From assembly GCA_000953735.1 (NCBI GenBank), contig LN554852.1, forward strand, positions 4,723,846-4,787,845: a DNA stretch of 64,000 nt, in the 5' to 3' direction. The DNA is from Moritella viscosa (GTDB lineage Bacteria; Pseudomonadota; Gammaproteobacteria; Enterobacterales; Moritellaceae). The translations under genes were made by a program, and so were the position numbers. The notes under the pieces are model-generated. The model saw only the letters and a list, made by a program, of their open reading frames with translations. It searched no databases and was not told the DNA's origin. Numbering within the stretch: position 1 is the stretch's first letter; each line of letters begins with the position of its first letter. This document shows positions 1 through 7,343 of the stretch, piece by piece.

Positions 1-862
1 CATCTTGTTTATGGTATTTAAGCGGCATGTTATCAGTACGCGTCATTTCACGCTGAGTACTGGTGGTCTGCTGAAAACGAATATTCGGATTGGTAATACT
101 TGGGTCAGGAAATCCCGGAATAGATGTTTTAGCCTGAATTCGGTTCTCTGGCATGTTTTCCACAACACCAAAATTAAGTGCATTACCGAGGCATGCAGAT
201 ACACACGCAGGTTTTAAACCAACTTCTAATCGGTCGACACACATATTACATTTAGATACCTGACCTTTAATTGGGTCAAGCTGTGGTGCATTGTATGGGC
301 AAACCCAAGTACAATAACCACAACCAAAACAGGTATCAGGATCTTGTAATACAGCACCGTATTCAACATGTTTGGTATAAGCTTTCGTTGGGCAACCTTT
401 CAAACAAACAGGATCATCGCAATGGTTACACGCCATTGAAATATTAATACGTTTGTAATCAGGATAGCTACCACTCTCGACATAACCCACACTACGGAAG
501 GCAATGTGTGCAGGGTTGTCATTTTTTTCACTACATGCGGCTTCACAAGCGTGACAACCAATACAGTTATCCGCAGTAAAGTGGAAAGCATGCTGTTTAT
601 TACGATTAGGGTTATCACCTACCGCTTTATTTTCATTAATATTCATTGAACGACCAACGGGTAGTTTGCCTTCGGTACGTTCGATTAAGTCAATTTTTTT
701 ACCGTATGTATTAACATCAAATATTTCTACATCTGATAATTTTGCGTAATGTTGCTCACCAACACGCTGTTCAAAGATAGGCGTACCATCTTTAACAACC
801 GGTTTTTCTGCCGCGCCTATTTGATCAAGGCGGTCTCTAAACTGTTCTAATTTGTCTAACAT
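1..862 (-). CDS. DmsB-like four-cluster [4Fe-4S] ferredoxin subunit (3' end outside window)
   Basis: Electron-transfer subunit of the DmsB/NrfC/PhsB family, probably the redox partner of the adjacent nitrate reductase. The frame is open for 287 codons from an ATG at 862 and runs off the window, so the C-terminus is unseen. An AGAGGG ribosome-binding site precedes the ATG. After a roughly 90-residue N-terminal extension come sixteen cysteines in four groups, at residues 100/103/106/110, 145/148/153/157, 178/181/184/188 and 205/208/220/224, the pattern for four [4Fe-4S] clusters. There is no signal peptide or Tat motif. It follows the nitrate reductase gene by 36 bases on the same strand, so the two are probably co-transcribed. 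The sequence after the last cluster could lead into a fused DmsC-type membrane anchor, but that lies beyond the window. Family assignment is firm; the partnership is inferred. Confidence 0.85.
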   Translation of the reverse strand, partial: MLDKLEQFRDRLDQIGAAEKPVVKDGTPIFEQRVGEQHYAKLSDVEIFDVNTYGKKIDLIERTEGKLPVGRSMNINENKAVGDNPNRNKQHAFHFTADNCIGCHACEAACSEKNDNPAHIAFRSVGYVESGSYPDYKRINISMACNHCDDPVCLKGCPTKAYTKHVEYGAVLQDPDTCFGCGYCTWVCPYNAPQLDPIKGQVSKCNMCVDRLEVGLKPACVSACLGNALNFGVVENMPENRIQAKTSIPGFPDPSITNPNIRFQQTTSTQREMTRTDNMPLKYHKQD

Positions 863-898
863 AATTTATCCCTCTTATGTTATCGCGTTGCGCTTAAC

Positions 899-3088
899 TT
901 AGTACGTACGTCGTTCGCGGTTCATTTTCGCCGCCAGCTTCTGGTCCACATGTTCAATACGAATTGAACTCTGCTTGAATGCAGGCTGACGAGAATGCGG
1001 ATCAAGTAGACCTAACGACAAGCGATTCACACAATCATGGAAATGGAATGGAATAAATACCGCATTTGGTGCGACGCGCTGCGTTAATTGCACCATGACC
1101 ACCGCATCGCCACGACGCGAAGCCAAACGCACATAACTTTGATGTTTGATACCGAGCTTAGCTGCGGCATCTGGATTCATTTCCATATACGGTGTTGGGC
1201 TATATTTGTTGAGATTACCCATTTTCCCGGTACGCGTACGGGTATGAAAATGTTCAACCACACGGCCACTGTTTAACCAGAATGGGTATTCATCACAGGG
1301 GTGTTCATTATTATCAATCCAAGGCAGCGGAATTAAGTTGGCTTTGCCTGTTGGCGTTGCAAATTTACCATCGGTATATAAACGAGCGCCTTCATCATTG
1401 TTCGTTGCACCTTCACGATACGGCCACTGCAGACCACGAGCTTTTTCAATTTTTTCGTACGTCATCCCTGAAATATCAAGGTTACGGCCAGCGCCTTTAG
1501 ACAAGGTTTTCATTTCTTCAAATGCTTCTTCAGTCGTCACAGGAAAAGTGATTTTTTGACCATTTTCAAAACGTTTCGATAATTCAGAGAAGATCCAAAA
1601 GTCAGATTTAGAGTTACCTTTTGGTGCTTGCACATTACTCACGCGGTTAACGCGGCGCTCCGTATTGGTGAATACACCCTCTTTCTCTGCCCAAACAGCA
1701 GCAGGTAAAAACATGTGCGCATATTGGGTTGTTTCTACATCTTGATACGCATCTTGCACCACGAGGAAATCTAATTTTTCCAACGTTTTACGAATACGTG
1801 AAGTATTCGGCATCGACGTCATCGGGTTTGTCGCCACTAACCATAGGCCTTTAATTTGCCCTGTTTCAATAGCAGGGAAAATATCAGTTTGTGCTAAACC
1901 ACGTTTTTTCGGAAAGAACTCTGGGTCAATGCCCCAAAATTCAGCAATATCGTTACGATCCTTTTCTTTCTCTAATGCGCGATAACCAGGTAAGCCTGAA
2001 CAAGAAGACCATTCACGTGTGCCCATCGCATTACATTGACCAGTAATAGATAAGCTCGTGCCACCCGGTACACCGATATTACCAGTGATAAGCGATAACG
2101 AATTACAGCCGGTAATCGCATCACTACCATGAGTACTTTGATTCAGTCCCATGGTCCAGATACTCATAGCACGCCCAGCCTTAGCAAATAAACGAGCTAC
2201 ATGACGAATGGTATCTTCATCAATACCACATATTTTAGCGGCTGATGTTGGGTCAAAATCTTCGACACAGGCTCTTAATTCTTCAATACCGTTGGTGTAT
2301 TTTTCGATATAGTCTTTATCTTCGAGACCTTCTTTTAAGATCACGTGCATTAATGAATTTTGTAATACGATATCGGTACCAGGACTAATGGGTAAATGGA
2401 TATCAGCAAACTGTGCAAGCATAGTGACACGCGGATCAACCACGATAAGCGGGAAGTTACGTTGTTCTTTGGCTTCTTTTAAACGCCAATAAATAACAGG
2501 GTGCTGCTCAGGCAGATTAGAACCCCAGGCAATAAGGCAATCGGTGTGCAAGAAATCATCGTAACAACCGGGAGGCCCATCCGAACCAAATGAACGTTTA
2601 TAACCTGATACGGCCGAGGCCATACACAATGTTGTATTACCATCGTAATTGTTCGTTCCGATACAGCCTCGCGTTAATTTACCTAACGTATAAAACTCTT
2701 CGGTTAGTAACTGCCCAGTAGAAACAATCGCAAATGAATCTTTACCGTATTGCGCTTGAATCGCTTTAATTTTATCGCCCATGGTATCGAGCGCGCTGTC
2801 CCAACTCGTTTCTTTATACTGATCATGAATGTGATCGCGCACAAGCGGATTATTACCTCGGCCCGCCGCGTCAAATAATTCATGTTCAAAAATACCCTTA
2901 ATACACAATTTACCTCTGTTGACATCTGCGTCAGCAACGCCTCGACTCGCAACTGCATTCCCTTGCTTATTAATACCGATCTCGATAGAACAACCTGTAG
3001 AACAATATCCACACGTTGTATATTTCCATTCTTTTACCTGCTTATCCGCAATACGAATAGGCTTTTGATCCTTGCGTCCGAAAATCAT
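899..3088 (-). CDS. nasA: Assimilatory-type nitrate reductase catalytic subunit (molybdopterin oxidoreductase)
   Basis: Reduces nitrate to nitrite in the cytoplasm with a Mo-bis-MGD cofactor. The 729-residue protein starts with a [4Fe-4S] motif (Cys26, Cys29, Cys33, Cys62) and has the likely Mo-ligand Cys155 in the context NTTLCMASAV. A molydopterin-dinucleotide-binding domain fills the last roughly 120 residues. No twin-arginine signal is present, which favours the assimilatory NasA/NarB group over periplasmic NapA. It lacks the C-terminal [2Fe-2S] BFD-like extension of Klebsiella NasA, so electrons must arrive through another protein, plausibly the ferredoxin gene just downstream. The ATG at 3088 has a GGAGA site. 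It is divergent from cobA-nirBD and preceded by a sigma-54-like promoter. A formate dehydrogenase-like role is less likely given the context. Confidence 0.88.
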   Translation of the reverse strand: MIFGRKDQKPIRIADKQVKEWKYTTCGYCSTGCSIEIGINKQGNAVASRGVADADVNRGKLCIKGIFEHELFDAAGRGNNPLVRDHIHDQYKETSWDSALDTMGDKIKAIQAQYGKDSFAIVSTGQLLTEEFYTLGKLTRGCIGTNNYDGNTTLCMASAVSGYKRSFGSDGPPGCYDDFLHTDCLIAWGSNLPEQHPVIYWRLKEAKEQRNFPLIVVDPRVTMLAQFADIHLPISPGTDIVLQNSLMHVILKEGLEDKDYIEKYTNGIEELRACVEDFDPTSAAKICGIDEDTIRHVARLFAKAGRAMSIWTMGLNQSTHGSDAITGCNSLSLITGNIGVPGGTSLSITGQCNAMGTREWSSCSGLPGYRALEKEKDRNDIAEFWGIDPEFFPKKRGLAQTDIFPAIETGQIKGLWLVATNPMTSMPNTSRIRKTLEKLDFLVVQDAYQDVETTQYAHMFLPAAVWAEKEGVFTNTERRVNRVSNVQAPKGNSKSDFWIFSELSKRFENGQKITFPVTTEEAFEEMKTLSKGAGRNLDISGMTYEKIEKARGLQWPYREGATNNDEGARLYTDGKFATPTGKANLIPLPWIDNNEHPCDEYPFWLNSGRVVEHFHTRTRTGKMGNLNKYSPTPYMEMNPDAAAKLGIKHQSYVRLASRRGDAVVMVQLTQRVAPNAVFIPFHFHDCVNRLSLGLLDPHSRQPAFKQSSIRIEHVDQKLAAKMNRERRTY

Positions 3089-3156
3089 AAGACGTCTCCA
3101 TTGAATTGCTCAACACATTGTTTATTGTTTTTATAGCTTTGTTATAAACACAGGTG

Positions 3157-3173
3157 AGCAATAACCAAGCCAC
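3157..3173 (-). promoter_or_regulatory. Candidate sigma-54 promoter for nasA
   Basis: Read on the minus strand the site is TGGCTTGGTTATTGCT. It has the invariant GG (-24) and GC (-12) separated by exactly 10 bases, and the TTGC block. It differs from the TGGCACG-N4-TTGCW consensus at two positions. Transcription would begin near 3146, about 57 bases before the nasA ATG. Confidence 0.55.
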
Positions 3174-3300
3174 CTTACTTTAATTCACCATAAAAAGGAT
3201 GATGTTCTTCTTTAACTGCATAAACACAGAGATTTTCCTGTCATTTGCCCACACGTTCCACCATTTTAACGACATCTGTTATCAACAACTCCAACTTAAC

Positions 3301-3317
3301 TGCACCATGGCTGTGCG
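3301..3317. promoter_or_regulatory. NtrC-like upstream activating site
   Basis: TGCACCATGGCTGTGCG has the GCAC-N7-GTGC arrangement of NtrC enhancer sites. It lies almost midway between the two facing sigma-54-like promoters, about 150 to 165 bases from each predicted start point, a usual enhancer distance. A further half-site (TGGTGCA) lies at 3331-3337. Confidence 0.5.
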
Positions 3318-3431
3318 TGAATGAAAAAACTGGTGCAACATCACAGTACTTAATCATCTAAAATCCCTTATACAAAACAAGGAATAGAAACAAACCCTTA
3401 AATATCAACAACTAACACTTAACCTACAGAG

Positions 3432-3448
3432 TTGGCACTGTCTTTGCG
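3432..3448 (+). promoter_or_regulatory. Sigma-54 promoter for cobA-nirB-nirD
   Basis: TTGGCACTGTCTTTGCG matches the sigma-54 consensus closely: TTGGCAC, GG and GC spaced by 10 bases, then TTGC. Transcription would begin near 3459, about 27 bases before the cobA ATG, leaving no room for a NasR/NasT-type leader. Nitrogen limitation through NtrC is the expected signal. Confidence 0.7.
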
Positions 3449-3485
3449 TTAGTGAGTACAGAGCAGTACTACAGGGATGTGAGTC

Positions 3486-4304
3486 ATGACAGTTGAATTA
3501 ATTACCAAAGCGCAATCAAAAAATAACAACACGCTAGGTCAAGTGGCATTAGTAGGAGCAGGTCCGGGGGATCCAGAGTTACTCACACTAAAAGCATTAA
3601 AAGCGATTGAGAATGCCGATCTGATCTTGTTTGATAACTTGGTTAGCCATGAAATTAGAGCCTTATTTCCAACCCACACCAAAGCTATTTATGTGGGTAA
3701 GAAAAAAGCAGACCATTGTATTCCACAAGATCAGTTGAATTTATTCATGGTCGATAAAGCTAAACAAGGTCTGAATATTTGTCGCCTAAAAGGCGGTGAC
3801 CCGTTTGTATTCGGCCGCGGTAGTGAAGAACAACTTGTGCTCCATGCCCACGATATAAAAACAATCGTCGTGCCTGGCGTAACAGCGGCATCAGGTTGTA
3901 CCGCCTACGCAGGAATCCCGTTAACCCACAGAGGTTTATCAACAGGCTGTACCTTTATTACTGGACACCTAAAAAATGGCCAGCTAGACCTCAATTGGTC
4001 GCAACTTGCACACCTTGAACACACCTTAGTGTTCTATATGGGACTTGGTAAATTAGCTGAAATTTCAGCGCAACTTATCAGCCATGGTTTAGCCAGTGAT
4101 ACACCTGCAGCCTTGATAGAAAACGGCTCGACACTACAACAAAGAGAATTCGTTGGCACAGTAGTTACATTGCCAGCACTCGCGATTGAACACCAATTAC
4201 AAAGCCCTAGCCTGATCGTGATCGGTAAAGTTGTCTCTCTTGCAGAGCAACTGAGTTGGAGAGATCTAGAGCAAGCGGCAAAAAATCAAGAATTAAGCGC
4301 ATAA
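3486..4304 (+). CDS. cobA: Uroporphyrinogen-III C-methyltransferase
   Basis: Transfers two methyl groups from S-adenosylmethionine to uroporphyrinogen III to give precorrin-2, the precursor of siroheme. The 272-residue protein is a stand-alone SUMT: GAGPGDP at residues 24-30, GGDPFVFGRG at 103-112 and PGVTAASG at 130-137 are the family signatures. No CysG-type dehydrogenase/ferrochelatase domain is fused. It is the first gene after the sigma-54 promoter and ends 11 bases before nirB, whose product needs siroheme, so it probably serves nitrite reductase assembly. An alternative name in nitrate operons is nasF-like SUMT. The start is the ATG following AGGGATGTGAG. Confidence 0.93.
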   Translation: MTVELITKAQSKNNNTLGQVALVGAGPGDPELLTLKALKAIENADLILFDNLVSHEIRALFPTHTKAIYVGKKKADHCIPQDQLNLFMVDKAKQGLNICRLKGGDPFVFGRGSEEQLVLHAHDIKTIVVPGVTAASGCTAYAGIPLTHRGLSTGCTFITGHLKNGQLDLNWSQLAHLEHTLVFYMGLGKLAEISAQLISHGLASDTPAALIENGSTLQQREFVGTVVTLPALAIEHQLQSPSLIVIGKVVSLAEQLSWRDLEQAAKNQELSA

Positions 4305-4315
4305 CGGAGCATGTC

Positions 4316-6850
4316 ATGAAAAGAATTATAGTTGTCGGTAACGGCATGGTAGGTCACCATTTCATTGACCAATTTATTCAACAAGAAAAGATGGGTGAAG
4401 TGCAAATCACCACATTTAGTGAAGAATCTCGCCTTGCTTATGATCGTGTTCAATTAAGTGCTTATTTCAGTGGTAAAACAGCTGATGACTTAATGATGAC
4501 ATCGCCAGAATACTATGACAACAATGGCGTTCAGTACTTTGTAAACGATAAAGTTGTTAGTATTGATAAAGCAGCTAAAACAGTAACAACAGCACAAGGT
4601 CGTGTCGAGAGTTATGACAAGTTAGTACTCGCGACAGGTTCATATCCATTCGTGCCGCCAATTCCAGGTAAAGACCAAGACCATTGTCTTGTTTACCGTA
4701 CAATTAACGATCTTGAAGACATCACAGCATCGGCAAAAGAAAGTAAAGTTGGTGTGGTTATCGGTGGTGGTCTACTGGGTCTTGAAGCTGCAAATGCAAT
4801 CAAACAATTAGGTTTAGAAACCCATGTTGTTGAATTCGCACCTCGCCTAATGGCAGTGCAAGTTGATGATGGTGGTGGCAAAATTCTTCGTAATAAGATT
4901 GAAGAATTAGGCGTTACTGTACACACAGAAAAAAATACCAAAGAAATTGTTAAAGGTGAAACGTGTCGTTATCGCATGAACTTTGCTGACGGTTCTCACG
5001 TTGAAACCGACATGATCATCTTCTCTGCCGGTATTCGCCCGCAAGATGAATTAGCACGTTCATTCGACCTAACACTAGGCGAACGTGGTGGTATCCAAAT
5101 TAACGATAACTGCTTAACATCTGACGAAAATATTTTCGCAATTGGTGAATGTGCATTATGGCAGGGACGTATCTTCGGGCTTGTGGCGCCGGGTTACCAA
5201 ATGGCGAAAGTCGCTGTTGACCACATCGTTGGTGAAGGAAAGTTAGCCTTTACAGGTGCTGATATGAGTACCAAGCTAAAACTGCTTGGTGTTGACGTTG
5301 CAAGTATCGGTGATGCCCATGGTAATGCCGAAGGCGCTCAAAATTATGTATTCACCAACGAAGCAGACCAAATTTATAAAAAATTAGTGATTAGCGAATG
5401 CGGTAAGAAACTACTTGGCGCTGTCATGGTTGGTGAAGCTGAAGATTACGGTACCTGGTTACAAATTTACTTAAACGACATGGATATTCCAGGTTCACCT
5501 GAGAACATGTTAGTACCACCAGCAGAAGGTGGCGCAGTGACGATGGGGGTTGATGCCCTGCCTGATTCAGCCGTTATTTGTTCATGCCTTGATGTCACAA
5601 AAGGTCAGATTTGCGCGGCGGTACAAGATGGTGCAACCAGCATTGGTGATATTAAATCAATTACTAAAGCCGGTACAGGTTGTGGTGGTTGTAGCGCTCT
5701 CGTCACGCAAGTACTTAATGCCGAGCTTGAAAGCATGGGTGTTGAAGTAAACACCGACCTGTGTGAGCATTTTACTTACTCACGTGCAGAACTGGCGGAC
5801 ATAATACGGGTTAAACGTATTAAAACATTCGAAGCATTAATCACCGAATTTGGTTCAGGTCATGGTTGTGAAGTTTGTCGTCCAACAGTGGCCAACATTC
5901 TGGCGTCATTCTGGAATGATTACATTCTCGAAGACGATCACCTTGGCCTGCAAGACGTCAATGACGTTTATTTAGGTAACATGCAAAAAGATGGTACCTA
6001 CTCTGTTGTACCACGGATTCCAGCGGGTGAAATCACGCCAGAAAAATTAATTGTACTCGGTGAAGTAGCTAAAAAGTATGGCTTATATACCAAGATAACA
6101 GGTGGACTCCGTATCGATTTATTTGGTGCGCAATTACATCAATTACCCGACATATGGGCATGGCTGATCGCTGAAGGCTTCGAAACAGGCCATGCTTACG
6201 GTAAATCACTACGTACAGTAAAATCCTGTGTTGGTAGTACCTGGTGTCGTTATGGTGTGCAAGACAGCATGTCACTAGCCATTGATCTTGAGAACCGCTA
6301 TAAAGGTTTACGCTCTCCCCATAAAATTAAGTTTGGCGTTTCTGGTTGTACTCGAGAGTGTGCTGAAGCGCAGGGCAAAGACATCGGTATTATTGCGACA
6401 GAAGGTGGCTGGGGTCTCTATGTTTGTGGTAACGGTGGTATGCGCCCTCGTCATGCCGATTTATTCGCTACCGACCTAGATACTGACACACTGTACAAAT
6501 ATATTGATCGTGTATTGATGTTCTATATCCGCACCGCAGATCGACTACAGCGTACATCGGTTTGGCTAGAAAACCTTGAAGGTGGCTTGGATTACCTTAA
6601 AGACGTTGTAATTAACGACAAACTGGGTGTTACTGCAGAGCTTGAATCTGAAATGGCCGCAAACATTGCTAACTACCAATGTGAGTGGAAAACAACGATT
6701 GAAAGTCCTGAAAAACTACTGCGCTTTAAGCACTTCATTAACTCTGAAGAACAAGACAGCGCTGTACAATTTGTTGAGGTCCGCGATCAAATCCGTCCTG
6801 CGACACCCGCAGAGCGCGCCGGTCAAATCCCAGTGCTCGAAGTGAACTAA
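4316..6850 (+). CDS. nirB: Nitrite reductase [NAD(P)H] large subunit
   Basis: Reduces nitrite to ammonium in the cytoplasm with NAD(P)H. I chose the ATG at 4316 (MKRIIVVGNG; GGAG site just after the cobA stop), giving 844 residues; an upstream in-frame TTG at 4256 would lie inside cobA. Domains in order: FAD-binding (GNGMVGHH, 8-15), NAD-binding (VIGGGLLGLEAA, about 148-159), a BFD-like [2Fe-2S] domain (Cys422, Cys424, Cys456, Cys459), then the sulfite/nitrite reductase siroheme domain with Cys638, Cys644, Cys678 and Cys682 binding siroheme and a [4Fe-4S] cluster. All key residues are present. nirD follows after a hairpin-rich 132-base spacer. Confidence 0.96.
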   Translation: MKRIIVVGNGMVGHHFIDQFIQQEKMGEVQITTFSEESRLAYDRVQLSAYFSGKTADDLMMTSPEYYDNNGVQYFVNDKVVSIDKAAKTVTTAQGRVESYDKLVLATGSYPFVPPIPGKDQDHCLVYRTINDLEDITASAKESKVGVVIGGGLLGLEAANAIKQLGLETHVVEFAPRLMAVQVDDGGGKILRNKIEELGVTVHTEKNTKEIVKGETCRYRMNFADGSHVETDMIIFSAGIRPQDELARSFDLTLGERGGIQINDNCLTSDENIFAIGECALWQGRIFGLVAPGYQMAKVAVDHIVGEGKLAFTGADMSTKLKLLGVDVASIGDAHGNAEGAQNYVFTNEADQIYKKLVISECGKKLLGAVMVGEAEDYGTWLQIYLNDMDIPGSPENMLVPPAEGGAVTMGVDALPDSAVICSCLDVTKGQICAAVQDGATSIGDIKSITKAGTGCGGCSALVTQVLNAELESMGVEVNTDLCEHFTYSRAELADIIRVKRIKTFEALITEFGSGHGCEVCRPTVANILASFWNDYILEDDHLGLQDVNDVYLGNMQKDGTYSVVPRIPAGEITPEKLIVLGEVAKKYGLYTKITGGLRIDLFGAQLHQLPDIWAWLIAEGFETGHAYGKSLRTVKSCVGSTWCRYGVQDSMSLAIDLENRYKGLRSPHKIKFGVSGCTRECAEAQGKDIGIIATEGGWGLYVCGNGGMRPRHADLFATDLDTDTLYKYIDRVLMFYIRTADRLQRTSVWLENLEGGLDYLKDVVINDKLGVTAELESEMAANIANYQCEWKTTIESPEKLLRFKHFINSEEQDSAVQFVEVRDQIRPATPAERAGQIPVLEVN

Positions 6851-6875
6851 CAGGTTAATAACCATCAGGTTCAAC

Positions 6876-6960
6876 CTAACAGCAATCGATAACAACAATT
6901 ATAACCGTTATCGATTAACAACTATCTATAACAGCTGTTAGCGGGAGTCCTCACCCGCTA
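6876..6960 (+). repeat. Nested hairpins in the nirB-nirD spacer
   Basis: AATCGATAAC (6884-6893) pairs with GTTATCGATT (6907-6916), and the flanking CTAACAGC (6876-6883) pairs with GCTGTTAG (6934-6941). Immediately after, TAGCGGG (6939-6945) pairs with CCCGCTA (6954-6960) around an 8-base loop, ending 22 bases before the nirD ATG. There is no U-tract, so RNA processing, stability or translation control fits better than termination. Confidence 0.6.
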
Positions 6961-6982
6961 ATAGCAGATTTAAGGATTTATT

Positions 6983-7309
6983 ATGACGACTTGGACTCCA
7001 ATTATTGCAAAAGATAAACTCACCCCAGATGCCGGTGTGTGTGCGTTAGTGAACGGTAAGCAAGTTGCTATTTTCTTTGACCGTAAAACGGATCAATTAT
7101 TTGCCATTGATAACTACTGCCCCGCCAGTAAAGCCAACGTATTATCACGCGGCCTTATTACATCGGTAAAAGACATTTTAACGGTATCATCACCACTGTA
7201 TAAAGAACATTTCAGCTTAACCACAGGTGAATGTCTTGAAGATGACACTTTATCTGTACCAGTATATGCGGTACGTATTACAGATGGTATGGTGGAAGTA
7301 ACAGCATAA
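6983..7309 (+). CDS. nirD: Nitrite reductase [NAD(P)H] small subunit
   Basis: Small subunit of cytoplasmic NADH-nitrite reductase, 108 residues with a Rieske-like fold. As in other NirD proteins the Rieske Cys/His ligands are missing: the stretches around NYCPASKANVLSRG and PLYKEHFSLTTGEC do not form C-x-H / C-x2-H pairs. It therefore does not bind a cluster. The ATG at 6983 has an AAGGA site. It sits between nirB and the phosphatase-kinase gene, 34 bases upstream of the latter, and all run in the same direction from the sigma-54 promoter. Confidence 0.92.
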   Translation: MTTWTPIIAKDKLTPDAGVCALVNGKQVAIFFDRKTDQLFAIDNYCPASKANVLSRGLITSVKDILTVSSPLYKEHFSLTTGECLEDDTLSVPVYAVRITDGMVEVTA

Positions 7310-7343
7310 CATTCAGTATTGATATCATTTACAAGGAGTAATT

